From positions 1-27,805 of IMG/VR virus record IMGVR_UViG_3300024336_000041: a stretch of DNA of 27,805 bases. One strand, 5' to 3'. This stretch comes from a virus. The notes beneath the pieces were generated by a model, which was given only the letters and a program-made list of their open reading frames with translations, did not search any database and had not been told where the DNA came from. The position numbers were made by a program, and so were the translations under genes. This document shows, piece after piece, positions 1 to 7,138 of this stretch. Each line of letters begins with the position of its first letter. The first letter of the stretch is position 1.

Positions 1-1265
1 ACAATAAAGTTAGCACCACCACGAAGTGTTTTCTGATGGATTGCATTAGAAACACTCTGTAGTTTGTTACCTAATGTCTGGAACCAAGTTCCCTTGGTGT
101 ATGCAGATGCATTAGCTGAGGACTCTGCGAACAACTTAGTTGTCGAATTGTACTCATAAGCAGGGCGAGCAGACCAGTACTCTGTCTTTGCTGAAGCGTT
201 AACTTTAAGCATGTCAAGAATTTCAAGGTCGATTTCCATCGTGATATACTCTGACAACATAGCAGTCAATTCAGCCTCGGCGTCTACTGAGTGATATGCG
301 TTTAAATCTTGAGCAAGTTCAGGTGTCCAAACAGCTTTCAATTTACGAGTTTTAGCAACGATAGGGATGCTCTTCATTTTGATGTCGATTTCAGGAATAT
401 CAACATCGTCTGCACTGTTAGGTGAAGGTACGGTGAAGGTAGTCTGTTCGAAATCACCACGAGTAATGTCCGTAGGCAACTTGTGGTATTTAAGTGTTAA
501 TGAACCGGAGAATGCGCCTGAGCCTGCAGGGTCTACGATAAATGAAGCACTTGTTGCAGTTACGCTTGTGTACGCTGGGTACATAGCTGTAACCTGTGTT
601 GCAGTAGCACCGACAAGACCTGAACCTGAAATTACGAAAGCTCTTACGCCATCCCAATCAGCATCAGATGTTTGTCCTCTACCAAAGGAAACCTTGAAAA
701 GGTTGCTAAGGCTTGAAGATAGTGCGGCGTCAAATTCAACATCTTCCCAAACAACGGAAGCAGATGACCAGCTACCATCGGCGATAGTGTCAGTTGTGTC
801 ATTGATGGTATATCCAAATTTACCTGCGCCGTAAAGACCGCCTGTAGCATCACCCGAAGATGAAGTGTTACCATAAATGTCAGTGTTAGTTGTGAATCCA
901 GCCTGTGCAGTTCCATACTTGAAATCCAAGTAGAAAATAAGACCTGAAGGCAGGTTCATTGGTTGTACAGAAACGAATTCCTGTGCGGCAAGTTCGCCGA
1001 AAATACGACGTACAAGCGGTAATGCTACACCACTCCACTCTTCCGAGTTTGATGCTGTACCAGTTTTTGAAGATTCATCAATAAGCTGACGTGCTTGGTT
1101 CTCAAGCAAGACGGCCATATTGTTAACGGCATTATCAGATGCCAAACCTTCAAGAAGTCCAGTTGGTTCCCATTTCCCAACAAGAGCTTTAGATTCCTCT
1201 AAGCGTCTGCGTTGTGGGGAATAGCCTTCCATTAGACTTTCAATTGTGTTCATTGAATTACTCAT
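1..1265 (-). CDS. 23: Major capsid protein, T4 gp23-like (C-terminus outside window)
   Basis: This gene builds the hexamers of the head shell. About 421 codons are visible, open to the window edge, so the C-terminus is missing. The middle reads like T4-type gp23: TRKLKAVWTPELAQDL, then HSVDAEAELTAMLSEYI and MEIDLEILDM. The N-terminal region has KWEPTGLLEGLASDN and NMAVLLENQARQLI, as in T4-like marine phages. LLE39 before G40 fits the gp21 cleavage rule and could be where the N-terminal arm is removed (LME13 before G14 is an alternative). The start is ATG at 1265, preceded by AGGAGAACTTAA. It lies 14 bases downstream of the scaffold gene, the usual gene 22-23 order. No in-frame TGA occurs in the visible part. 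Identity rests on remembered family motifs; I am confident of it. Confidence 0.95.
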   Translation of the reverse strand, partial: MSNSMNTIESLMEGYSPQRRRLEESKALVGKWEPTGLLEGLASDNAVNNMAVLLENQARQLIDESSKTGTASNSEEWSGVALPLVRRIFGELAAQEFVSVQPMNLPSGLIFYLDFKYGTAQAGFTTNTDIYGNTSSSGDATGGLYGAGKFGYTINDTTDTIADGSWSSASVVWEDVEFDAALSSSLSNLFKVSFGRGQTSDADWDGVRAFVISGSGLVGATATQVTAMYPAYTSVTATSASFIVDPAGSGAFSGSLTLKYHKLPTDITRGDFEQTTFTVPSPNSADDVDIPEIDIKMKSIPIVAKTRKLKAVWTPELAQDLNAYHSVDAEAELTAMLSEYITMEIDLEILDMLKVNASAKTEYWSARPAYEYNSTTKLFAESSANASAYTKGTWFQTLGNKLQSVSNAIHQKTLRGGANFI

Positions 1266-1279
1266 TTAAGTTCTCCTAA

Positions 1280-2431
1280 TTACTTTTTAATGTTAGCTAA
1301 CCGTTGGTAGCGTGCCTTAAGGTCAACATTTTCCTCTAAGATATCAGTCTTAGGTTTTGTAGATGTGACAGGCTTTGAAGAGCTACTTTGTGGTTTTCTA
1401 ACTGCTTTTGTTTCAACGATTTTTTTAGCTTTTGCGCCAAAGGACTCTGCGATTGTTGAGAAAATTAATTTCACTTCACGTAGATTCTTTGCACGGTCAA
1501 AAGTTTCAACAACTTTATATTTCTTCTCATTGTCAAGTTCAAAGGAACGGAACAATTTGTTAGTATAAAGAAGTTTTGAGTTAAGAAGGTTGACTTCATT
1601 GATTTTGCTACGCAAGAATTTGATAACTTTGATATGCTCTTCAAGGTCGGCTTTCAATTGAACATTTTCCAGTTCAAATTCAGCTTCTTCTTCGTCAGCT
1701 TCTTCATCTTCATAGTCATCATCTTCACCGATTAACTGGTTGATAAGTTCCTGAAGGTCAACATCTTCGTCCATGTCATCTTCGTCGTAGTCATCTTCTT
1801 CTTTTAATTTAGCTTTACCAACTGTGCCGATGCCGGAACTCTGATTGGCCTTTCCAGGCTGTTTGTTATCAGATTTTCCAATATCAGATGAAACGTCATT
1901 TTCGTCAATTTCTTCGTCATCGTCAACATCAAAGTCTAATTCTTCGTCGTCTTCTTCGTCAAGGTCTTCAGATTCCTCAAAATCTACTTCCTCTTCGTCG
2001 TCGTCTTCTAAATCAGCTTCAAGCTCTTTAATGGTTGCTTCTAAATCCAATTCGTCTTCCTCTTCTTCGTCTTCAGCTTCAAATTCGTCTGCGGCTCCGT
2101 CGAATGCACCTTCGTCATCTTCAAGGTCTTCTTCACCTTCTTCAAACTCGATTTCTTCTTCATCATCACCAGCAAATTCATCTTCACCTTCTTCGGGTTC
2201 GACTGCGATATCTTCCTCGCCGCCTTCTTCGTCCTCAAAAGCTTCTTCCTCTTCGTCTTCTTCAAAGTCATCATCTTCATCAATCTCGGACTGAATCTGT
2301 TTTGCTAACATTGCTTTAACGTGTGGATTGAAGGCTTCCTCAAGGGCGATTTTTGCATTTTCAAGTGCGGTCTCACGGACTGCTCGTGCGTCTGCAATGG
2401 CTTCCTTTAATAGGTCGTCTTTTACTTCCAT
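1280..2431 (-). CDS. 22: Prohead core scaffold protein, T4 gp22-like, with a very acidic middle
   Basis: Probable main scaffold of the prohead core, around which the capsid protein assembles and which the prohead protease later degrades. The 383-residue product begins MEVKDDLLKEAIADARAV, then an ALEEAFNPHVKAMLA helix typical of T4-like scaffolds. Residues about 50-250 are almost entirely Glu and Asp with few hydrophobics. The C-terminal third is a helical, likely coiled-coil region (FLRSKINEVNLLNSKLLYTN) similar to marine T4-like gp22, then a Ser/Lys/Thr-rich linker and basic tail. The start has GGAGAAACACA before ATG and the stop is TAA. It lies directly upstream of the capsid gene. The acidic centre is much longer than in T4 gp22 (about 270 residues). 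The Ser-rich frame on the other strand is a shadow of the acidic codons. Confidence 0.88.
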   Translation of the reverse strand: MEVKDDLLKEAIADARAVRETALENAKIALEEAFNPHVKAMLAKQIQSEIDEDDDFEEDEEEEAFEDEEGGEEDIAVEPEEGEDEFAGDDEEEIEFEEGEEDLEDDEGAFDGAADEFEAEDEEEEDELDLEATIKELEADLEDDDEEEVDFEESEDLDEEDDEELDFDVDDDEEIDENDVSSDIGKSDNKQPGKANQSSGIGTVGKAKLKEEDDYDEDDMDEDVDLQELINQLIGEDDDYEDEEADEEEAEFELENVQLKADLEEHIKVIKFLRSKINEVNLLNSKLLYTNKLFRSFELDNEKKYKVVETFDRAKNLREVKLIFSTIAESFGAKAKKIVETKAVRKPQSSSSKPVTSTKPKTDILEENVDLKARYQRLANIKK

Positions 2432-2505
2432 TGTGTTTCTCCAATTTTTATTGGTTTTGGAATTAACTAAAGTTATTAGGAACTTTAATAGAATTATGTT
2501 TTGAT

Positions 2506-2542
2506 TACGCTATATGAAGTGGTCGGTATGACCGATAGCGTA
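2506..2542 (-). promoter_or_regulatory. Inverted repeats in the leader of the scaffold/capsid operon
   Basis: A perfect 8-base inverted repeat (tacgctat at 2506-2513, atagcgta at 2535-2542) encloses a second one (cggt 2524-2527, accg 2531-2534). A further repeat, aaagtt/aacttt, lies at 2469-2486. All fall between the probable promoter at 2549-2560 and the scaffold start at 2431, so they would be folded structures in a leader of roughly 100 nt in front of the two most abundant head proteins. No known riboswitch class was recognised. A role in mRNA stability or translation is inference. Confidence 0.45.
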
Positions 2543-2548
2543 TTTTGT

Positions 2549-2560
2549 ATATATAAATAT
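2549..2560 (-). promoter_or_regulatory. Probable promoter of the scaffold/capsid operon
   Basis: ATATTTATATAT on the minus strand, set in a longer AT-rich run. The same 12 bases occur at 14811-14822 and 20102-20113, each in one of the few intergenic gaps and each upstream of a minus-strand gene run. Here it lies just past the terminator at 2571-2596 and 118 bases before the scaffold start, where a promoter is expected. The opposite strand reads TATAAATA, the T4 late consensus, but pointing away from the genes, so orientation and sigma-factor class are uncertain. Confidence 0.5.
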
Positions 2561-2570
2561 ATACTTGTGA

Positions 2571-2596
2571 AATAAAAAATGCCCTTTCGGGCATTT
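2571..2596 (-). terminator. Intrinsic terminator after the internal-protein island
   Basis: An 8-base-pair stem (aaatgccc 2577-2584, gggcattt 2589-2596) with a TTTC loop. Read on the minus strand, a T-rich run follows it (TTTTTATT), the form of a rho-independent terminator. The plus strand is also T-rich after the stem, so it could work in both directions. It separates the internal-protein genes from the scaffold/capsid unit. Confidence 0.85.
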
Positions 2597-2667
2597 ATTT
2601 TAATTTATTTGTGTTTACTCGCCCCTTTTACCGTGTCTTTAATCAAACCAGTGGAATCAGTTTCAAT

Positions 2668-3003
2668 TTATTTATAAGTATTTGCAGGTTTTATGTACTT
2701 TTTGTACTTTTTGAATCAATTATCAACATCTTCTTTGGTTTTTCCATTGAAATATGTCGCACCCGTCTCATAATCATATGACCCATATGATACTGCAATA
2801 TCTTGATGTCGGTGGTTCTTGTCAAGATGTTCATATGTCTTATAGCTCATTGCCATTGGCTTTGGTGTCATTCTATACGACCCATTGCGTAATGTAACTG
2901 TGAGCTTGATTGGAAATTTATCTTTAATTCCCCAAGACGCTTCACCCTCATTCAAGCGTTGAATCTCTTCCCTAATTATTTGTCGCAATTCTGATTTCTT
3001 CAA
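2668..3003 (-). CDS. Probable internal head protein with capsid-targeting N-terminus
   Basis: Function of the body is unknown. It begins MKKSELRQIIREEIQRLNE followed by GEAS; LNE19 before G fits the T4 gp21 cleavage rule, so I infer packaging into the prohead and removal of the first 19 residues. The mature part is small, with strand-like stretches (IKLTVTLRNGSYRM) and a Tyr/Gly-rich region. The codon at 2716-2718 is TGA. Read as Trp, the frame continues as VDNWFKKYKKYIKP to TAA at 2668, giving 111 residues, and the added tail has normal coding character. It is the last gene of the island before the terminator. The packaging role is inference from the N-terminus and the context. Confidence 0.8.
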
Positions 3004-3088
3004 TGTTATTTATCCTATTTTTTATTTGAGTTATCCAGCATATTTGGGCCTGCTTCATCTTCCGTTATTTTGTTATATTTGTGATTTT

Positions 3089-3400
3089 TTAGAATTTTTG
3101 AACACCCTTAGCAAATTTTTTCATATGGCTAACTTTAATACCACTATCAGTATCAGTAAATGCGAGTTTGATATTCTTTACAGACTTATCATTGTAATTT
3201 TTAACCGATATTCGCCTTTCCAATGCTTTAATAATATCCGTGGACGATTTACCATAATACTTTGTAAGTTTTAAAACGTCGGGGTGCGTTTCCAATTCTT
3301 TATTAAACAACCCCAAAGCATCTGGTGGGGCATCTACCTTTGCTTCATTCAATCTCTGGAGTTCTTCCCTAATAATCTGTCTTAATTCTGATTTTTTCAT
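3089..3400 (-). CDS. Probable internal head protein with capsid-targeting N-terminus
   Basis: Starts MKKSELRQIIREELQRLNE followed by AKVDAPP; LNE19 before A is a canonical gp21-type cleavage site. The 103-residue product would mature to about 84 residues. It has a predicted helical centre (LGLFNKELETHPDVLKLTKY) and a basic C-terminus ending FAKGVQKF. I chose the ATG at 3400, where the shared motif begins, over an upstream start four codons earlier that would overlap the preceding gene. The preceding gene ends at 3402, so the two are adjacent. No known domain was recognised. Confidence 0.8.
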   Translation of the reverse strand: MKKSELRQIIREELQRLNEAKVDAPPDALGLFNKELETHPDVLKLTKYYGKSSTDIIKALERRISVKNYNDKSVKNIKLAFTDTDSGIKVSHMKKFAKGVQKF

Positions 3401-3401
3401 A

Positions 3402-4157
3402 TTATTTCCCATGCTTTTTGAACAGTACCCATGTCATATTGACAAGTGGCGCCAATTTCAATTTATTCATATGCTGTTTATTCTTATCCGAAATTGCGTC
3501 GTATAGCGCAACAACATGCTGTGCTGTAAATGCATCAACCAATTGTCCACCAATTTTTTTTGCTTGGTGTCTATCAACAATATCACGCATTTGAGTTATT
3601 ATTTTGGACTCTTCGATTTCTTCAGTGATAGATTCATTTAATTTTAATACGCCCATTTTGATTAACTCATCTCTTGCAAACTCTCGGTCTACAGAATCAC
3701 CATCAAACCTATGTTTTGGTCGCTTGCTTAACACTTTAACAACCGCCTGTTGAACTTGCAATTGGGTGAGGTCTTTTTTCTTTAAATTTGGATATGTTCC
3801 TTTTTTACCATAGAACATATTCATATACTCGGTAAAATCCTTGAAATCTTCGGTAATGATTGCTTCACCAAGAGCTTTACGCCCCTTTGAGGTTGCCATG
3901 TCACTCATTTGTTTTGCATTTGCAAAGTCTTTCCATGATTCCTGCCAATTTGAATGTGGTCTGGGATTTTCCTTCGTGGCATATTTAACCCACCATTTTC
4001 GTACCATTTCAATCTTCTTATAGTCACTCTTTCCGATAAGAGTAGCAATAGTTCCGGAAGATAAATCGTAAATTTCACGTTCAATTTCTTTAGTGGATAG
4101 CTTCTTTTCGGTTATCAATTCTTCTCTAATGATTTGTCTCAATTCTGATTTTTTCAT
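3402..4157 (-). CDS. Large internal head protein, two modules behind a targeting peptide
   Basis: A 251-residue protein, one of the largest of the family. The N-terminus MKKSELRQIIREELITE is followed by K, so the first likely cut is ITE17. A second site-like stretch, VLKLNE followed by SITEE, lies near residue 175. After it comes a compact helical module (ITQMRDIVDRHQAKKIGG, then LVDAFTAQHVVALYDAIS) that resembles a short C-terminal module I recall from other phage virion-associated proteins. The first module is Trp-rich (RKWWVKYATKE, NWQESWKDF) and unrecognised. The stop is TAA, and the start overlaps the TAA of nothing else but abuts the stop of the gene starting at 4399 (TAATG at 4157 in the other direction). 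The module resemblance is from memory and should be taken as moderate. Confidence 0.78.
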   Translation of the reverse strand: MKKSELRQIIREELITEKKLSTKEIEREIYDLSSGTIATLIGKSDYKKIEMVRKWWVKYATKENPRPHSNWQESWKDFANAKQMSDMATSKGRKALGEAIITEDFKDFTEYMNMFYGKKGTYPNLKKKDLTQLQVQQAVVKVLSKRPKHRFDGDSVDREFARDELIKMGVLKLNESITEEIEESKIITQMRDIVDRHQAKKIGGQLVDAFTAQHVVALYDAISDKNKQHMNKLKLAPLVNMTWVLFKKHGK

Positions 4158-4399
4158 TATTTCTCAACCTTTCCAAGTACGGTTAAAAGTTCACCAATAG
4201 CCAATTCGTCGTTTTCTACTCGAACAACTGCCTTGGTAACTCGGTCAGCGATTGAAGATGCATACGCACGTAATTTTTTATTTTTAGAATATTTGGTTAT
4301 AACATCTTGAATTTCTGCGTATAATTTAACGCTTAAATCTTTGCTTGCCTCGTTCAGCAATTCTTCTTTAATCATCTGTTTCAATTCTGATTTTTTCAT
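4157..4399 (-). CDS. Small probable internal head protein
   Basis: An 80-residue product that starts MKKSELKQMIKEELLNE followed by ASKD; LNE17 before A fits the cleavage rule. The mature part is about 63 residues, mostly helical and charged (VKLYAEIQDVITKYSKN, then RVTKAVVRVENDELAIG). The stop TAA shares a base with the ATG of the next gene (TAATG), suggesting coupled translation. The start at 4399 places the shared motif at the N-terminus; AGGG upstream is a weak ribosome binding site. No known domain was recognised. Confidence 0.8.
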   Translation of the reverse strand: MKKSELKQMIKEELLNEASKDLSVKLYAEIQDVITKYSKNKKLRAYASSIADRVTKAVVRVENDELAIGELLTVLGKVEK

Positions 4400-4401
4400 A
4401 T

Positions 4402-4656
4402 TTATCACCCTATGGTTATACTACCGCTGTTGTCAACGCCCAGCCATCTGAATTCTTTATGCTTCATCAATGTAGCCAATTCTTTTTTATCAAATCTATT
4501 TGCAAAGCCCTTATCACCACCGATTATTAATCCATGGACGCCTTTAAACGCATATTTAGGCTTTAATCCAATAATTTTCAAAATTTTTAATTTATCTGAC
4601 GGGACTTCCGACAACTTTATTTCATCCGCCTCGTTAAGCTCACCTCGATTCGCCAA
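4402..4656 (-). CDS. Internal-protein gene with its targeting start lost (possible chimera)
   Basis: The body (GELNE followed by ADEIKLSEV, then KILKIIGLKPKYAFKGV) is a typical family member and keeps the LNE-before-A site. The frame upstream still encodes PRQIIREEL (to about 4680), so the second half of the targeting peptide is present, but the MKKSEL part and its ATG are missing. The same DNA is instead the 3' end of the preceding gene, which stops inside it at 4668. A TTG at 4656 is the only usual start and would make a protein without the peptide. At the 3' end, TGA then TAA follow Gly; with TGA = Trp the protein ends in ITIGW. Either a defective gene or one made from an unusual upstream start. 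Confidence 0.6.
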
Positions 4657-4667
4657 CTCTTCTCTAA

Positions 4668-4862
4668 TTATTTGCCTTGGTCATGTAAATAGTTTGTACT
4701 TCCGGCGTCTTTCAGAAATTTAATACGAGCATCCATAGCTGTTTTAGTTTTTGCTATCAAATCAGTATATGATTTTTTAACAGTCTTAGCCCACGCAGAT
4801 TGCTCCTCAGTTACTGCTTGGATTTCCTCCCTAACAATTTCACGTAATTCTGATTTTTTCAT
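4668..4862 (-). CDS. Small internal-protein gene, 3' end fused into the next gene
   Basis: A 64-residue product that starts MKKSELREIVREEIQAVTE followed by EQSAWAKTV. The targeting region is conserved, but the site would be VTE, not I/L-x-E, so cleavage is less certain. Its C-terminal part (TAMDARIKFLKDAGSTNYL) is a clear paralogue of the gene at 11360-11572 (KAMDARIKQLSNAGNSDYS). That paralogue continues for about ten more residues, whereas this one ends abruptly (HDQGK, TAA) inside the relic targeting sequence of the next gene. This suggests truncation by recombination. The start at 4862 has GGAGAATAAG in front of ATG. Confidence 0.72.
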   Translation of the reverse strand: MKKSELREIVREEIQAVTEEQSAWAKTVKKSYTDLIAKTKTAMDARIKFLKDAGSTNYLHDQGK

Positions 4863-4872
4863 CTTATTCTCC

Positions 4873-5181
4873 CTATCCTCCAAACCTACTATTAGCTCAT
4901 ATCAAATCATGTAATTTATGATACTCGCGTTGTTGTTTCGCTGATATTTTTACAGTTTTTAACGGACTGAATATTTTCATGCTGTCACTATTCTGTTTAA
5001 ATAAATTCATCATTTTCTTTTCATTTTTATCAACGGCAATTACTTTTTTCAAGTCGCGTGATACTATTATCCAATAACCAGATTTTCTCATATCTTGCGC
5101 CTTTTCAATTGATATAATTTCACGTTCATTCAAAGTCTGAATTTCTTCACGTATGATTTGACGTAATTCTGATTTTTTCAT
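4873..5181 (-). CDS. Probable internal head protein with targeting peptide
   Basis: Starts MKKSELRQIIREEIQTLNE followed by REIIS; LNE19 is in place, though Arg follows instead of the usual small residue. The 102-residue product has a short alternating segment (SGYWIIVSRDLKKVIAVDKN) and a basic helical tail. The frame has a TGA after HDLI; read as Trp it continues WANSRFGG to TAG at 4873, just before the ribosome binding site of the next gene. Spacing to both neighbours is tight. The function of the body is unknown. Confidence 0.78.
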
Positions 5182-5190
5182 CGTATTTTC

Positions 5191-5382
5191 CTATCGTTTT
5201 ACAATCATTGCGTTGATACCGTCTTTTTCAACGGATTTTTTAAAATCTTTGGCGTCCTTTTCGTCTTTATATTCGGCTGAAGCTGGCTTCTCACCTTTCT
5301 TTCCAAAGATAACAACTCACTTGACTTCATTCAGTGCCTTGATTTCCTCACGTATAATTGCTCGTAATTCTGATTTCTTCAT
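5191..5382 (-). CDS. Small internal head protein, visible only with TGA = Trp
   Basis: A 63-residue product starting MKKSELRAIIREEIKALNE followed by VK, then TGA (5317-5319, codon 22), then VVIFGKKGEKPASAEYKD and ending NAMIVKR, TAG. Read as Trp, the segment KWVVIFGKK is a sensible start of a small alpha/beta domain. With the standard code only 21 residues would be made. The motif, the tight fit between the neighbouring genes and the terminal TAG all support one intact gene. The function of the mature peptide of about 44 residues is unknown. Confidence 0.82.
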
Positions 5383-5396
5383 AGTTAGTGCATCAC

Positions 5397-5591
5397 CTAC
5401 TTTCCTATATCGGCTGTGCGATATTTTTCACGAAGGCGGGCAATTGCTCTTGCTTTGCGTCGCTGTTCGGATGGTTTTGTGTATTGCTCACGTTCTCTCA
5501 ATTCAATAAATATCCCTTGGTCTTTCATTTGACGTTTGAGTATCTGAATTGCTTTTTCGATGTTGCCGTTAATCACTTTTACTTTTACCAT
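5397..5591 (-). CDS. rpsU: Ribosomal protein bS21
   Basis: A phage copy of the small-subunit protein bS21, which sits near the mRNA exit site and the anti-Shine-Dalgarno region and affects initiation. The 64-residue product starts MVKVKVINGNIEKAIQILKR and continues with the family's basic helical part (IELREREQYTKPSEQRRKAR, then AIARLREKYR). Length and the Arg/Lys-rich pattern with the Tyr-x-Lys-Pro signature fit bS21 (about 58-71 residues). The start at 5591 is set by GAGGTAAAC just upstream; a longer frame from 5669 overlaps the preceding gene and adds non-homologous residues. It has no targeting peptide although it lies inside the internal-protein island. bS21 genes are known in large phages. 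Here it may help phage mRNAs compete for ribosomes (inference). Confidence 0.92.
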   Translation of the reverse strand: MVKVKVINGNIEKAIQILKRQMKDQGIFIELREREQYTKPSEQRRKARAIARLREKYRTADIGK

Positions 5592-5619
5592 GTTTACCTC
5601 TTTTGTTTGTGTTGGTTTA

Positions 5620-5883
5620 CTAATTATTAATATATGTATTCGAGTAATTTGCCCAATCCTCAAATGCATTTAAGATGTCCGCTACACCAGATTCCGTAGA
5701 ATCCGAATATTTATCATTCAATTTTTTGATTTCTTTTTTTCCTCAGTTTTTAATTGGACCCTTAGATTTATATTGCTGTACCAAATCCTTTTTATATTTC
5801 TCTGCATCTTTTTTAGCGGATGCAAGTGTCGATTCTTTCAGCAACTCTTCTCTAATAATTTGTCTTAATTCTGATTTTTTCAT
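5620..5883 (-). CDS. Probable internal head protein, one in-frame TGA
   Basis: An 87-residue product starting MKKSELRQIIREELLKE followed by STLAS; LKE17 before S fits the cleavage rule. The body is helical and charged (AKKDAEKYKKDLVQQYKSKG), then IKN, TGA (5743-5745, codon 47), GKKEIKKLNDKYSDSTESG, and a C-terminal stretch with a normally encoded Trp (NAFEDWANYSN) ending in TAG. Without recoding the gene would stop half way. Its ATG overlaps the TAA of the upstream gene (TAATG). No known domain was recognised. Confidence 0.82.
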
Positions 5884-6677
5884 TATCTGTTCCCTAAATG
5901 AGACTTCTTGCTACTGAAGTCGATATTGATTACATATACTTCCCGCTTCTGATTTCCTGGAAGCTCTACTTTTATGACCTTCATTTCGTCCTGCGTATTT
6001 ATTGGTTCCACCAATTTAACAAGCTGTCTTTTCTTAATCCACTGTGCTTTAGGAAAGTGCTTCTTAAGACTTTTTGGAGTTGGGTCTACAGCTATCCAAT
6101 CATGTTGTTTTGCTGTCATCTCCGTTATCATCTCTCGGATGATTTGTCTGACGATACTCTCCTGTAAATTTTTTGATTCCAAGTGTTCGATATATTTTTC
6201 AGCATATCGCTGTTCACGTTTGTAGGATGCATTTTCGCTTTTCTTCTTAAGAGATTTTGGCATCTCTCGACACTCTTCTTCGGACAGCCCGTGGTTGTTT
6301 ACGAAATATGAAATTCTGCGGGAGTCCACAGAATAATTCTTCCTCCACTTGTTTTCAGGAAGTCTCTTGAACCATGAATTTACTTCTTTTACTGTTGTAC
6401 GCTTGCCCTTCATGCTATTCTCCTGTCATGCCGCCTTTAAATCATTTTTGTAATTCAACCAATATGCCGGTCTCAAATCTTCCTCAGAAAGTTCATAAAT
6501 TTTATGATTTTCCTCTGACTTAACTTTTACTATACCGAATTGCGGTCGCCCCAATATTTTGAATGGTGCCATAGCAACTTCCTTGGACATTTTCAATTTA
6601 CGCATAAATGCCTTCTTGAATTTGTCTTTGATTTTAATCAATGACCCAAGTTGTAGTTTTTCATCAAGTGATTGCAT
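5883..6677 (-). CDS. Unknown protein with an internal targeting-like segment; joined across a TGA
   Basis: With TGA (6426-6428) read as Trp, two frames join into one 264-residue protein: residues 1-83 (MQSLDEKLQLGSLIKIKDKF onward) and a second part starting after AAWQENS with MKGKRTTVKEVNSWFKRL. The second part contains, mid-protein, ESIVRQIIREMITE followed by MTAKQHDW, a close copy of the targeting/cleavage motif of the neighbours, and ends with a strand-rich module (EVYVINIDFSSKK). A GGAG lies six bases before the ATG at 6413, so the second part could also start separately. I favour the joined form because no gene here shows a proven TGA stop, but the choice is open. The internal motif could be a second cleavage site or a trace of a gene fusion. 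Confidence 0.62.
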
Positions 6678-6680
6678 TTA

Positions 6681-6929
6681 CTATCCTAAATATGGTTCCA
6701 CGAACCCAAGCTTTTCCACAGTTTTCATGTACGCATCTAAAGCCTTTTCCATCTTTTTGGCATGTGCATCATGTTTTTTATCCCATTTTTCAGATTTTTT
6801 CATTTTCTTAATAAACTTCTCAAATAGCGAGTATGTCTTGGTATAATAATCATCCAAATCTAAGCCCGCATCTGACCGTTCCTTTAAAAGCTCTTCTTTA
6901 ATCATTTGTCTTAATTCTGATTTTTTCAT
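6681..6929 (-). CDS. Small helical probable internal head protein
   Basis: An 82-residue product starting MKKSELRQMIKEELLKE followed by RSDAG. LKE17 keeps the I/L-x-E core, with Arg after it. The mature part is one long Lys-rich helical stretch (KTYSLFEKFIKKMKKSEKW, HDAHAKKMEKALDAYMKTV), suggesting a DNA-binding or condensing role like other basic internal head proteins (inference). The ATG at 6929 overlaps the TAA of the upstream gene (TAATG); the stop is TAG. Confidence 0.8.
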   Translation of the reverse strand: MKKSELRQMIKEELLKERSDAGLDLDDYYTKTYSLFEKFIKKMKKSEKWDKKHDAHAKKMEKALDAYMKTVEKLGFVEPYLG

Positions 6930-7138
6930 TAGTCGTCCCATCCGCCTTTTTCGGCCATTTTAACCAATTTGTCCCATTCTCCACCCATGGACTTTTTAAC
7001 TTTTTTCCATGCTGTTTTGTCGGTGCGTTCGATGGTTCTAAAATACTTATATAGCTGTTCCCAATTAGGTTCCAAATTTATGGTTTTAAATTCTGAAATG
7101 ACCTCTTTAATTACTTGTCTTAATTCTGATTTTTTCAT
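6929..7138 (-). CDS. Small basic probable internal head protein
   Basis: A 69-residue product starting MKKSELRQVIKEVISE followed by FKTINLEP. ISE16 fits I/L-x-E, but Phe follows, so the exact cut is uncertain. The body is rich in Lys and Trp (EQLYKYFRTIERTDKTAWKK, then WDKLVKMAEKGGWDD). Both ends overlap the neighbours as TAATG, which suggests coupled translation through 7138 and 6929. No known domain was recognised. Confidence 0.78.
   Translation of the reverse strand: MKKSELRQVIKEVISEFKTINLEPNWEQLYKYFRTIERTDKTAWKKVKKSMGGEWDKLVKMAEKGGWDD

Noticed and set aside
367-916. Open frames on both strands inside the capsid gene region (367-834 plus, 644-916 minus)
   Set aside because: They lie within the continuous gp23-like frame, which has clear family motifs; these are shadows.
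1845-2319. Plus-strand Ser-rich and Leu/Arg-rich open frames opposite the scaffold gene
   Set aside because: They mirror the Glu/Asp codon run of the scaffold gene; low-complexity composition and no start signal.
2669-2676. Exact T4 late-promoter sequence TATAAATA on the minus strand
   Set aside because: It lies in the last codons of a gene and is separated from the scaffold gene by a terminator; similar matches at 11986 and 26698 fall inside genes, so it is probably chance in AT-rich DNA.
5191-5382. TGA as selenocysteine, glycine (code 25) or random readthrough
   Set aside because: Many genes are affected without any recurrent stem-loop seen, and the sites comparable with homologues or paralogues carry Trp, not Gly or Cys.
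5592-5669. Longer N-terminus for bS21
   Set aside because: The extra residues are unlike the family, overlap the upstream gene, and the strong ribosome binding site points to 5591.
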